From the NCBI RefSeq assembly GCF_029945895.1, contig NZ_JAQSDL010000080.1, positions 117,740 to 181,739 on the forward strand: a DNA stretch of 64,000 bases, written 5' to 3'. Position 1 is the first letter of the stretch; each line of letters begins with the position of its first letter. Below the pieces are notes generated by a model. The model saw only the letters and a program-made list of their open reading frames with translations. It had not been told where the DNA came from and did no database searches. Source of the DNA: Polaromonas sp. GTDB taxonomy: Bacteria; Pseudomonadota; Gammaproteobacteria; Burkholderiales; Burkholderiaceae_C. Of the stretch, positions 21,982-29,724 are shown one piece after another. The position numbers were made by a program, and so were the translations under genes.

Positions 21982-22695
21982 ATGAGAAAACAGGGAACGG
22001 TCGCGCGCTGGGATGCAGCACGCGGCTTCGGTTTCATCCGCAGCCCAGCGTCCGGGAACGATGTGTTTTTCCACAAGCAGGACTTTCAGGGTGCACTTCC
22101 TCCGCGCGAAGGCTTGGCTGTGAGCTTCGAGGAAGTACACGTGGGTGGCAAGGGCCCACGCGCCATGGCCGTGCAGACGACAGATCACAGAGGCCATGCA
22201 CCCGGGCGATCGTTGCCAGCATCTCGCGCACGCCAGCCAGCTCCGCCAGCAAGCCGTCGCACCCCCACGGCCCATGGCAAGCCACTACAAAACCCGCGCC
22301 ATTCGCGCACACCCTCTCCATCGGCGCCCGCCGGCCCTCTGCTGCTGCTCTTGCTGACCTGGGGCGCACTGCTCACCTGGGGCGTGTGGGCAGGCCGACT
22401 TCCGCTGCTGGTGCTGCCCGCCGCGCTGCTGTTGAACCTCGTGACCTTCTTCGTTTACTGGCTCGACAAATACGCAGCGCAACAGGGTCGCTGGCGCACG
22501 GCAGAAAACACGCTGCACCTGTTCAGCCTGCTGGGCGGCTGGCCCGGAGCCTGGTTCGCCCAGCAACTGCTGCGCCACAAATCCAGCAAGGCATCGTTCC
22601 GCGCGACCTACTGGGCAAGTGTGGCAGTCCACTTCATGGCTCTGGCAGCCTGGGCAGGTCGCGAATCACTCCGCCGGATGCTATTAAATATATAG
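21982..22695 (+). CDS. Cold-shock domain-DUF1294 membrane protein
   Basis: A 237-residue two-part protein. Residues 1-65 form a cold-shock nucleic-acid-binding domain (GTVARWDAARGFGFIRSP with the RNP1 signature GFGFI, then DVFFHKQDF as RNP2). A Pro/Arg/Ser-rich linker of about 45 residues follows, then DUF1294 with three or four membrane helices and the motif VYWLDKYAAQQGRWRTAEN, LLGGWPGAWFAQQLLRHKSSK. The domain pair is known in proteobacteria; role unclear, possibly RNA binding at the membrane. The last codons (MLLNI and TAG) fall inside the dispersed repeat at 22680, so the repeat supplies the stop codon. Confidence 0.88.
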   Translation: MRKQGTVARWDAARGFGFIRSPASGNDVFFHKQDFQGALPPREGLAVSFEEVHVGGKGPRAMAVQTTDHRGHAPGRSLPASRARQPAPPASRRTPTAHGKPLQNPRHSRTPSPSAPAGPLLLLLLTWGALLTWGVWAGRLPLLVLPAALLLNLVTFFVYWLDKYAAQQGRWRTAENTLHLFSLLGGWPGAWFAQQLLRHKSSKASFRATYWASVAVHFMALAAWAGRESLRRMLLNI

Positions 22696-22748
22696 CTGCT
22701 TGCGCTCTATCCATAAGGGCTGGAAGCCAATATGGCTTCATAAAACAG
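22680..22748 (+). repeat. Dispersed ~60-bp repeat, copy 5
   Basis: CTATTAAATATATAGCTGCT, TGCGCTCTATCC, then ATAAGGGCTGGAAGCCAATA. Its left end overlaps the stop codon of the cold-shock-DUF1294 gene. Confidence 0.85.
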
Positions 22749-22824
22749 GAGGCATCACCCAGGGCCTGCGTTGCATGACAACAGGGCGCGTAGGATGGGG
22801 GCACCGCCCTGCCTAGGCCCCACC

Positions 22825-24318
22825 ATGACCGAGTTCGAACTCAAGCTTGAAATCCCGCCCGCCCGGCTCGCTTCGGTGGAAGCGGCGCTGCGTCGCGGCA
22901 TGACACGCACCCAGCGCCTGCGGGCACGTTACTTCGACACGGCAGACGGTGCCCTGGCGGCGCAGGGCGTGGTGCTGCGCCTGCGCAAAGAAGGCCGGCA
23001 CTGGGTGCAGACCGCCAAGGCCCCGGGCCATCGGCCGCTGGAGCGGCTGGAACACAACGTCACGCTGGGCAGCCGGACCGAAGCCCTGCCCGAGCTGTCA
23101 CGCCACGACGGCACGCCCGTGGGCGAGCGCATCCGCCAGGCCCTGAAGCACCAGCCCGACGCGGCGGCGCCCGATCTGACCCTGGTCTACGCCACCGACA
23201 TCGTTCGCCTCACGCGAACCGTGCGGGCGAGCGGCGCGCTGGTCGAGCTGGCGCTGGACCAGGGCCACATTGCCGCCGGCGACAAAACGCTGCCAGTGCG
23301 CGAGCTGGAGCTCGAGCTCAAGCAGGGCAGGGCCGCTGGCGCTGTCGCATTGGCCGCCGGCTGGTGCGCCAGGCATGGCCTGTGGCTCAGCAGCGTGAGC
23401 AAGTCCCAGAAGGGCCAGCGCCTGGCCCTGGGCCAGGACTTCGGCGCGGCCGTGGGCGCCGAAGCGCCGCGTTTTTTGCGCCAAGCCTCGGGCCGCGAGG
23501 TGGCCGCCGCCGTGGTGGCCGCCTGCCTGGACCAGGTGCTGGCCAATACCAGCGACGTGGCCGGCGGTTGCAGCGACCAGGAGAACATCCACCAATTGCG
23601 CGTCGGTCTGCGCCGGCTGCGCACCGCGCTGCAGGAACTAGGCGCCCTCGCTGGCGGCTGGGGCGATCAGGGCGATGTATGGAAGGCGGCGCTGGCCAGC
23701 GTGTTCCGCGCGCTGGGCCAGCACCGCGACCGCGACTACCTGCTCGGCAAGCTGCAGACGCAGATCGAAGCCGCTGGCGGGCCGGCGCTGGACTGGCAGG
23801 ACACACTGGGCGCCCTGCCTGGCACCGCCGAGTCGGTACGCTCGCCGGCTTTCCAGCAGGCGCTGCTGGGCCTGATCGGTTTTGTTCACGCCGCCGCCGC
23901 CGAGGGCGCGTCTGCGCCCGACGACACATCGCCTAAAAAATTCCTGCGCAAGCGCCTCATCAAGCTGCACAAGCAGGTGCTGACGCAGGGCCAACAATTC
24001 ACGGCCCTGCCCGAAGCCGAACAACACGCGCTGCGCAAGCGCCTCAAACGCCTGCGTTACCTGGCCGAGTTCGCACAACCTCTGTTTGCCAGGCGCAAGG
24101 CCGGCGCCTACCTGGCGGCCCTCAAGCCGCTGCAGGACGCGCTGGGCACCTACCACGACGAAGTGGCGGCGCTGCAGGTCTGGCAAGGCCTGTCAGGTCA
24201 CGATCCGCGCGCCCTGTTCGGCGCAGGCTGGCTCAGCGCGCGCCGCGAGGTGCATGTGCAGTCTTGCCAGCAGGCCTGCGACCTGTTGGCCCGGCAGGCC
24301 CGGCCGTTCTGGGACTAG
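22825..24318 (+). CDS. CYTH-CHAD domain protein (inorganic triphosphatase-like)
   Basis: A 497-residue protein starting at 22825. The N-terminal CYTH domain (residues 1-200) opens with the catalytic EFELKLEIP (ExExK) motif and has RARYFDTADGALAAQGVVLR and LELELKQG; CYTH enzymes hydrolyse triphosphates such as tripolyphosphate. The C-terminal CHAD domain (about 230-490) is helical and His/Arg-rich: NIHQLRVGLRRLRTALQEL, HRDRDYLLGKL, LRKRLKRLRYLAEFA. CHAD domains bind polyphosphate, so a polyphosphate-granule role is likely. It converges on the next gene with a 4-bp overlap of stop codons. Confidence 0.93.
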   Translation: MTEFELKLEIPPARLASVEAALRRGMTRTQRLRARYFDTADGALAAQGVVLRLRKEGRHWVQTAKAPGHRPLERLEHNVTLGSRTEALPELSRHDGTPVGERIRQALKHQPDAAAPDLTLVYATDIVRLTRTVRASGALVELALDQGHIAAGDKTLPVRELELELKQGRAAGAVALAAGWCARHGLWLSSVSKSQKGQRLALGQDFGAAVGAEAPRFLRQASGREVAAAVVAACLDQVLANTSDVAGGCSDQENIHQLRVGLRRLRTALQELGALAGGWGDQGDVWKAALASVFRALGQHRDRDYLLGKLQTQIEAAGGPALDWQDTLGALPGTAESVRSPAFQQALLGLIGFVHAAAAEGASAPDDTSPKKFLRKRLIKLHKQVLTQGQQFTALPEAEQHALRKRLKRLRYLAEFAQPLFARRKAGAYLAALKPLQDALGTYHDEVAALQVWQGLSGHDPRALFGAGWLSARREVHVQSCQQACDLLARQARPFWD

Positions 24319-25232
24319 GCGTCTGTCGCCCGCCGCAGCGCCAACAGCAACATCGCAGCACCCAGCAACAAGGCTCCCACGCCCTGCCGCCCCGTCAAGG
24401 GTTCGGCAAACAGCCAGGCCGCCGCCAGCGCCGCCACCAGCGGTTCAATCAGCGTCCCCACCACCGCCGCAGTGGGTGACAGCCGCCGCGCGCCCCAGGC
24501 AAAAGCAAGGTAGGCAACCGAGGTCGTCGCCACACCGGTATAAGCCACCTGCAGCCAGGCCGTGCCATCACGCGGCCAGGTGATGCCCTGCGCACCGGCC
24601 AGCACAAGCATCAGCAGCGCCGCCACCGCCATGCCCCAGGCCGAGGCGCTGACGGCCGGCACATGCACCGGCATGCGTGCATTGCCCAGCACCACCAACG
24701 AGTACAAGGCCGCCGAGGCGAACGACCAGGCCAGGCCCGCCGCGTAGTCCTTAGGTAGACGCAAGGTTTCGGCTGGCAGCACAATCAACGCGACGCCAAC
24801 CAGCGCCAACACCAGCGCCGACAGCAGCAACCCGCTGGCCCGCTCATAACCGCGCAGCACCGAGAGCAGCGCCACCATCACCGGCGCGCAGCAGATCGAA
24901 ATCACGGTCGGCAAGGCAGCACCGATATAGGCCACGCCCATGAACCAGCAGGTCACGTTCATCGCCATCGCCAGACCGGTAAGAACAACCAGCGCCCTCT
25001 CCCGCCACGGCAAGTGCCGCCATTGACCGGCGGCCGGCGTGGCAGCCATCTGCCGCCAGTGCCACCACCACAGCAGCGGCAAACCCAGTGCAAACCGCGC
25101 CAAAGACAAACTGAACGGCGACATGCCGCCGCCCTCCATCACAGACTGGGCAACCAAAGCGCCCACACCCCACAAGACGCCCGCAAGCAGGACGCCACCC
25201 CAGGCCAAAGCGGCCGATGTTCGGGAATTCAT
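24315..25232 (-). CDS. EamA/DMT family transporter
   Basis: A 305-residue inner-membrane protein with ten predicted hydrophobic segments in two EamA repeats; signatures LLAGVLWGVGALVAQSVMEG, FALGLPLLWWWHW, and AYLAFAWGARRLSPTAAVVGTLIEPLVAALAA split in the second repeat. The start at 25232 is 11 bases after GGAG. Members export metabolites or amino acids; substrate cannot be called. Not in an operon; it converges on the CYTH-CHAD gene. Confidence 0.88.
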   Translation of the reverse strand: MNSRTSAALAWGGVLLAGVLWGVGALVAQSVMEGGGMSPFSLSLARFALGLPLLWWWHWRQMAATPAAGQWRHLPWRERALVVLTGLAMAMNVTCWFMGVAYIGAALPTVISICCAPVMVALLSVLRGYERASGLLLSALVLALVGVALIVLPAETLRLPKDYAAGLAWSFASAALYSLVVLGNARMPVHVPAVSASAWGMAVAALLMLVLAGAQGITWPRDGTAWLQVAYTGVATTSVAYLAFAWGARRLSPTAAVVGTLIEPLVAALAAAWLFAEPLTGRQGVGALLLGAAMLLLALRRATDA

Positions 25233-25603
25233 GAAAAAAGATCTCCATCCGTGCGCCTGCTGCAAGGCTGTATGCAGCCAGGAAGGAGAAATGCAGGCAG
25301 GCGCGTCAACTCATGGCCACGCGCTGTTGTTCTTTGTCAATCAGAACAAGCGCGGCCGCATGCGCAGCCCGGCGCGAAGCCGGGCGCAGTGCGAGTTAGA
25401 CGGAAGGGGGAGACAGTTGGAGATGCATGGCGGAAATGATAGTCAAAATTTTTCCTACTCATAGCGTTCGCATTAGCATGCCATTATTGGGGGAAAAGCG
25501 GATAGCCAACAGCCAGTCTTGAGAGAAGATTGTTCAACAATACCAAAAGGAGAGGGAATGAACAGAAAATCACGCTGCTGGTCTTTGATAGCACTGAAAA
25601 TTG
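25233..25603. other. Junction into low-G+C patch, no confident gene
   Basis: The first 200 bp are G+C-rich with a small hairpin (GCCCGGCGCGAAGCCGGGC near 25367-25385). From about 25430 base composition drops sharply. An ATG at 25558 follows a strong AAAAGGAGAGGGA site but opens only a 27-codon frame; the neighbouring frame reads EQKITLLVFDSTEN before a stop at 25602. These may be the damaged 5' end of the HNH gene that follows. Confidence 0.5.
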
Positions 25604-26560
25604 ATGAACGGCAAATATGCCGGCAACATCGGACAAGATGACGACTTGACGAGGTGCTATCGTTACGATAGCAATGTTCCGAACCACAAACAACTTGCGA
25701 TTGGAGACTTGGTCTTCATTCGCGACCTGAAGACGCTTGTCGGGATTGCGCGCATTACGGGAGTCGCCTCACACAAGATGGAGAAAACCCGAGCTCGATG
25801 TCCCGTTTGCAATATCACTGATTTGAAAAAGCGGGAAACCAAGCTACTTATGTGGCGATGCAGTGCTGGGCATGAATTTGCATCACCCAATCAGAAAATT
25901 GATTTAGTAGACGGATTTGAAGCTACATATGCGGACAGCTTCTTATCGACCCCCGACGCGACTCCCGTGGCAGTACTCAAAGCGGCCGCATTACGACCGA
26001 ATGACCAACTCTCTATAGAGGAAATAGATCTCAAAAACATTGAAGCAACATTGACCAAAAAATTCCCAAAATCACAGGAAATTTTGGCTCGATTTGCAGC
26101 CGATATGGTTCTGGCGCCAGAAGACGCCGACCATGATCCCGCTCCGTTTGAACCAACGATGTCGGATGAACGTATCCGAATACTGAAAGCAATAAAGCTA
26201 AGGCGGGGGCAGAGTCAATTCAGAAAGAAGTTAGTGAAGAGGTATGGCAGATGCGTAGTCTCAGGGTGCGAGCTTTTGGACCTATTGGAGGCGGCACATA
26301 TTCATCCTTATCTCGGAGAAAAAGATAACCATATCCAAAATGGACTGTTGCTACGCGCAGACCTTCACACCTTGTTTGATTTGCATCTGATGGCTATCGA
26401 TCCAATCTCCTTTCTTGCACATTTTCATCCCAAAGTTAGTGCTGCTGGATATGCCAGCTTCGATAAAAAACCACTTCATGTAAAGGCTAATGAGGGCCCG
26501 TTGCGTAAGTCTTTAGCAACGCGATGGGAAATATTTCTTGAAACTATAAAAATCCCGTAA
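25604..26560 (+). CDS. Solitary HNH endonuclease with zinc ribbon, possible restriction/defence gene
   Basis: A 318-residue protein from ATG 25604. The N-terminal part has TRCYRYDSNVPNHKQLAIGD then LVFIRD, the start of a small ligand or DNA-sensing domain seen in HNH proteins. A zinc ribbon follows (RCPVC, then WRCSAGHEF, about residues 66-92). The C-terminal HNH nuclease (about 215-300) has CVVSGCELLDLLEAAHIHPY and NHIQNGLLLRADLHTLFDLH with the His-Asn-His residues in place. The gene is much lower in G+C than everything around it and has no methyltransferase neighbour, suggesting a transferred, modification-dependent or degenerate restriction enzyme. No ribosome site precedes this ATG, and the 5' end may be frameshifted. 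Confidence 0.85.
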   Translation: MNGKYAGNIGQDDDLTRCYRYDSNVPNHKQLAIGDLVFIRDLKTLVGIARITGVASHKMEKTRARCPVCNITDLKKRETKLLMWRCSAGHEFASPNQKIDLVDGFEATYADSFLSTPDATPVAVLKAAALRPNDQLSIEEIDLKNIEATLTKKFPKSQEILARFAADMVLAPEDADHDPAPFEPTMSDERIRILKAIKLRRGQSQFRKKLVKRYGRCVVSGCELLDLLEAAHIHPYLGEKDNHIQNGLLLRADLHTLFDLHLMAIDPISFLAHFHPKVSAAGYASFDKKPLHVKANEGPLRKSLATRWEIFLETIKIP

Positions 26561-26629
26561 CCCCGTGCCACGAATAAACTTTCTGTCGCGTAAACACACG
26601 AAACAAGCGTCCACAAATTCTTCGTTTTC

Positions 26630-27544
26630 TTAGAAATTACGTGATTTATCCGCAATTTCTATTTCCTCCATTAGAAACCGGAATAGTCGCCCAGCCGGCT
26701 GCGACTCCGCCAGATCCACCGGCGCGCACAACACCAGTGACCGCTTGGCCCAGGCATCCGACAGAGGCCGCACAGTCAGCCGCCTGCTGCCAACATCCTT
26801 CCCCAGCACAGCCGCCGGCACCACCGCCGCACCCACGCCCTGCTCCACCAAGGTACACATCGCCTCAAAGCTGCCGAGGTTGGCGCGAACCCGCATGGGC
26901 TTGCCCAGCTGGGCCGCCTGCAGGCTCAGGTAGGTGTGCAAGGCGCTGGAAGCGCTGTAGCCCACCAGTTCAAGATCAAGCGCCTGTTCAAAAGCCACCG
27001 AGCGGCTGCGCGCCAGCGCGTGCCCGCGCGGCAGCACAAGCACCAGCGGGTCGTTGCAGAAAAAAGCTGTCTGCAGCCCGGTCATGTCTTCTGCATCGGA
27101 CGCAATGCCCATGTCGGTGGCGCCCTGCCTCACCGCCTGCACGGTGAGGGGGCTGGCGCTTTCTTCCACCACCGTGTCGATAGCCGGGTGCTCGCGCAGG
27201 AAGGCTGCCAGCAGCGGCGGCAGATGCTGCACCAGGGCCGAGGTGTTGCACATGAGGTGGATTTTTCCGAGCGCACCGCGGCCGTGCAGGGCAAGCTCGC
27301 CGCGCAGTTGCGCCATCTGCGCCAGCACGGCGTGGGCGTGGCGCAGCAGCGCTTCGCCCGCCGCCGTGGGCCGCACGCCGCGTGAATGGCGCAGCAGCAG
27401 CGCCACGCCGGCCTGCGCTTCCATGCCGCGCAGGCGCGCACTGGCGGCGGCCAGTGTGAGGTGCGAGCGGCTGGCGGCGGCCGTCATGCTGCCGGCCTCG
27501 CAGGCATACACAAAAAGCTGAAGGTCGGTCCAGTCGAAACGCAT
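26630..27544 (-). CDS. LysR family transcriptional regulator
   Basis: A 304-residue regulator starting at MRFDWTDLQLFVYACEAGSM (27544). The winged helix-turn-helix covers residues 1-60 (TAAASRSHLTLAAASARLRG, EAQAGVALLLRHSRGVRPT). The rest is a periplasmic-binding-like effector domain (GKIHLMCNTSALVQHLPPLL, DMGIASD, LGSFEAMCTLVEQGVGAAVV). It is divergent from the TauE/SafE transporter with 112 bp between starts and is the likely regulator of it. Inducer unknown. Confidence 0.9.
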   Translation of the reverse strand: MRFDWTDLQLFVYACEAGSMTAAASRSHLTLAAASARLRGMEAQAGVALLLRHSRGVRPTAAGEALLRHAHAVLAQMAQLRGELALHGRGALGKIHLMCNTSALVQHLPPLLAAFLREHPAIDTVVEESASPLTVQAVRQGATDMGIASDAEDMTGLQTAFFCNDPLVLVLPRGHALARSRSVAFEQALDLELVGYSASSALHTYLSLQAAQLGKPMRVRANLGSFEAMCTLVEQGVGAAVVPAAVLGKDVGSRRLTVRPLSDAWAKRSLVLCAPVDLAESQPAGRLFRFLMEEIEIADKSRNF

Positions 27545-27656
27545 GGAGGGCTCTTTACCGGTGGCTGCACACAGCGCTGAGCCTACCTCAAGCAAAGACA
27601 GATGGTCAGGGCGGCGATATCGGGCCACACTGCAATCCCACATTTGAGGAGCAGGC

Positions 27657-28403
27657 ATGTTTGTCCCCGACGTCCACGAGTTCATGCTGGTGAGTTTTGT
27701 CTTTCTCGCAGCGGGCGGCGTCAAGGGCGTGCTGGGCATGGGACTGCCGACGGTGGCCATGGGTCTGCTGGGGCTGATGATGCCGGTGGCCGAGGGCGCG
27801 GCCCTGCTCGTGCTGCCTGCGCTGGTGACCAACCTGTGGCAGATGTCGCGCGGCGGGCACCTGCGGGCGCTGCTCAGGCGGCTGTGGCCCATGATGGCCG
27901 GCGTCTGCCTGGGCGTCTGGTTGGGGCGCGGCTGGATGGCCACACCGGGCGGCCACGCGATGCTGTGGCTGGGCCTGAGCCTGGTCGCCTATGCGCTGGC
28001 CATGCTGGCAGGCTTGCGCCTGCCGCCACCCAGGCCGCAGCGGGAAGCGGGCCTGTCCGGCCTCATCGGCACGCTGACCGGCCTGCTGACGGCGGCGACC
28101 GGCGTGTTTGTGCTGCCGGCCGTGCCCTGGCTGCAGGCGCTGGGGCTGAAGAAGGACGAGCTGACGCAGGCGCTGGGCCTGTCGTTCACGGTCTCCACAC
28201 TCGCGCTGGCCGTGGCGCTGGCCGGAAGCCGCCACCTGAATGCCGACTCGGCTGCGCAGTCATTGCTGATGCTGCTGCCCGCGATGCTGGGCATGTGGCT
28301 GGGCCAGAACCTGCGCGACGACCTGAGCCAGGACGGCTTCCGTGCTTGCTTCCTGGGCGGGTTGCTGGTGCTGGGCGGCTGGCTCGTGTGGCAGGGCTGG
28401 TAA
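27657..28403 (+). CDS. TauE/SafE family anion transporter
   Basis: A 248-residue inner-membrane protein with about eight hydrophobic segments and the two family repeats: FLAAGGVKGVLGMGLPTVAM and LSGLIGTLTGLLTAATGVFV. The start at 27657 has GAGGAGC upstream. Family members move sulfite, sulfoacetate or other organic anions across the inner membrane. The divergent LysR gene suggests substrate-inducible expression. A repeat copy follows the stop codon and separates it from the convergent ParB-like gene. Confidence 0.88.
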   Translation: MFVPDVHEFMLVSFVFLAAGGVKGVLGMGLPTVAMGLLGLMMPVAEGAALLVLPALVTNLWQMSRGGHLRALLRRLWPMMAGVCLGVWLGRGWMATPGGHAMLWLGLSLVAYALAMLAGLRLPPPRPQREAGLSGLIGTLTGLLTAATGVFVLPAVPWLQALGLKKDELTQALGLSFTVSTLALAVALAGSRHLNADSAAQSLLMLLPAMLGMWLGQNLRDDLSQDGFRACFLGGLLVLGGWLVWQGW

Positions 28404-28415
28404 CGCCCGTTCGCT

Positions 28416-28480
28416 CACTATTTAATAGCTGCTTGCGCCCGCTGCATAAGGGCTGGAAGCCGATTTGACTTATAAAAACC
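28416..28480 (+). repeat. Dispersed ~60-bp repeat, copy 6 (intergenic)
   Basis: TATTTAATAGCTGCTTGCGC, CCGCTGCAT, AAGGGCTGGAAGCCGATTTG. Among the best-preserved copies; it lies between convergent genes. Confidence 0.9.
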
Positions 28481-28511
28481 GATGGGAGGCAAACCCAGCA
28501 GGGCAGACGGC

Positions 28512-29258
28512 TCAGCGGCTTTGCGCGGCCAGCTGTGCCTTGAGCGCGGCGTTTTCCGCCGTCAGTTCGCTGATGGTCTGCCTGAGCCGCGCGATCACCC
28601 CCTCGAGCGATTCTGGTTCGGTGCGTGCCACGGCGCGGGTTTCGCGCACCTGGCGGGCGGCCTGCTGAAGCTCCTTGCGGCCACCGGCGGCGGCGGCTAC
28701 CTGCGCCTCGACCGGCAGCGAGGCCACGTTGGCAGCGGCGTTGATGGAAATCGTGCCGGACTTCACTGCCGCCATCAGTTCGGGGGCGGCGGACTTCTGG
28801 ATCTTCTCGATCTGGCTGATGGTGTTGCTGCTGATACGGGCCGCTTTCGCCACCGCGTCGCGCGTCAGCAGGGGTTCGGGTGCCGGGGCCGGCGTGTCAG
28901 CGCCTTGGCCTGGCGCCGAAGACGCGGTTTGCGCGCGTGCCGCCAGAATGTCCTTTTTGCGCAGGGCCAGCACGCCGCGCTGGAAGTCGGACACGCTGCG
29001 CCGCCCCAGGTGCTGGTCAATCATCCACAGGTGCACGTCGTCGATGGACTTGAAATGGCTGTTCTGCACGGTGTGGAAAGGAATGCCATGTTGGGTGCAG
29101 ATGCTGTGGCGGTTGTGCCCGTCCACCAGCACGTCGCCCCACAACACCAGCGCGTCGCGGCAACCTTCGGCCAGCAGGCTGCGCTCTAGGGCCTCGCGTT
29201 CATCGGTCGTCAGCGGGTCGATGTAGGCAAGCAGTTCTTGGTTGACCGTGATGTTCAT
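28512..29258 (-). CDS. ParB-like nuclease/partition-type protein, solitary
   Basis: A 248-residue cytoplasmic protein. The N-terminal domain has VDGHNRHSICTQHGIPFHTV, the ParB/Srx-type DGHNRH nucleotide-binding motif (usual GERRxR in true ParB). A central helix-turn-helix-like stretch reads LLTRDAVAKAARISSNTISQ, followed by ISINAAANVASLPVEAQVAA. The C-terminus is a Leu/Glu heptad coiled coil (LEGVIARLRQTISELTAENA). No parA is nearby, so a chromosome-partition role is unlikely; similar proteins are annotated as plasmid replication/partition-related. It may be a relic of an integrated element or a DNA-binding regulator. Confidence 0.75.
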   Translation of the reverse strand: MNITVNQELLAYIDPLTTDEREALERSLLAEGCRDALVLWGDVLVDGHNRHSICTQHGIPFHTVQNSHFKSIDDVHLWMIDQHLGRRSVSDFQRGVLALRKKDILAARAQTASSAPGQGADTPAPAPEPLLTRDAVAKAARISSNTISQIEKIQKSAAPELMAAVKSGTISINAAANVASLPVEAQVAAAAGGRKELQQAARQVRETRAVARTEPESLEGVIARLRQTISELTAENAALKAQLAAQSR

Positions 29259-29724
29259 GGTGAGTTCGTCAGGATGTCTGGCAAAAACGTCTCCCGCCCT
29301 CCACGCATGGAAGGCCGGGTCGTCAAAAAAAAGGGGAAGTCACGCGGCAGCAGCAAAGTGCGGCCCGGTGCATGACAGTCGGCGGGGGCAGACGGCAGGA
29401 AGCGCCCCGGGCAGGATCATAACGAGGATCAGCCGTCGGCCGGAGTTCACGCGCCGGCACGGCGCAGATCGGCAGGCATGGGCGGGTGCATGAACCAGCG
29501 GCGCGGCTGCCAGTGCCTCCCTGGCCGAGGGTGCAGACTGGGCGACTGGAAACGCCCTGACTGAAAGCTTCAAGCAAAAAAGGCTTTCAGCCCTTGCCCG
29601 TTGGGCGCCAGCAGCTATTAAAACAGTAGCATTCTCGACAGCCCATCCTGCGACCGCCCTTCCACAGGGCAAGCTCAGGGCGAACGCCAAGGGAAGCGCT
29701 GAACAAGTCCCCTGCGGCGCTTCC
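29259..29724. other. Intergenic region with two repeat remnants, no gene
   Basis: A 466-bp gap between the ParB-like gene and the amidase. It holds repeat copy 7 (29574-29635) and a degenerate half of the REP-like element also found at the end of boxR (29658-29687: CTTCCACAGGGCAAGCTCAG then GGCGAACG). An A-run at about 29325 may belong to the ParB-like gene's promoter. I see no credible coding frame. Confidence 0.6.
29574..29635 (-). repeat. Dispersed ~60-bp repeat, copy 7 (intergenic)
   Basis: The minus strand reads GAATGCTACTGTTTTAATAG, CTGCTGGCGCCC, then AAGGGCTGAAAGCCTTTTTT. This is the fullest copy and a good consensus reference. Confidence 0.9.
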
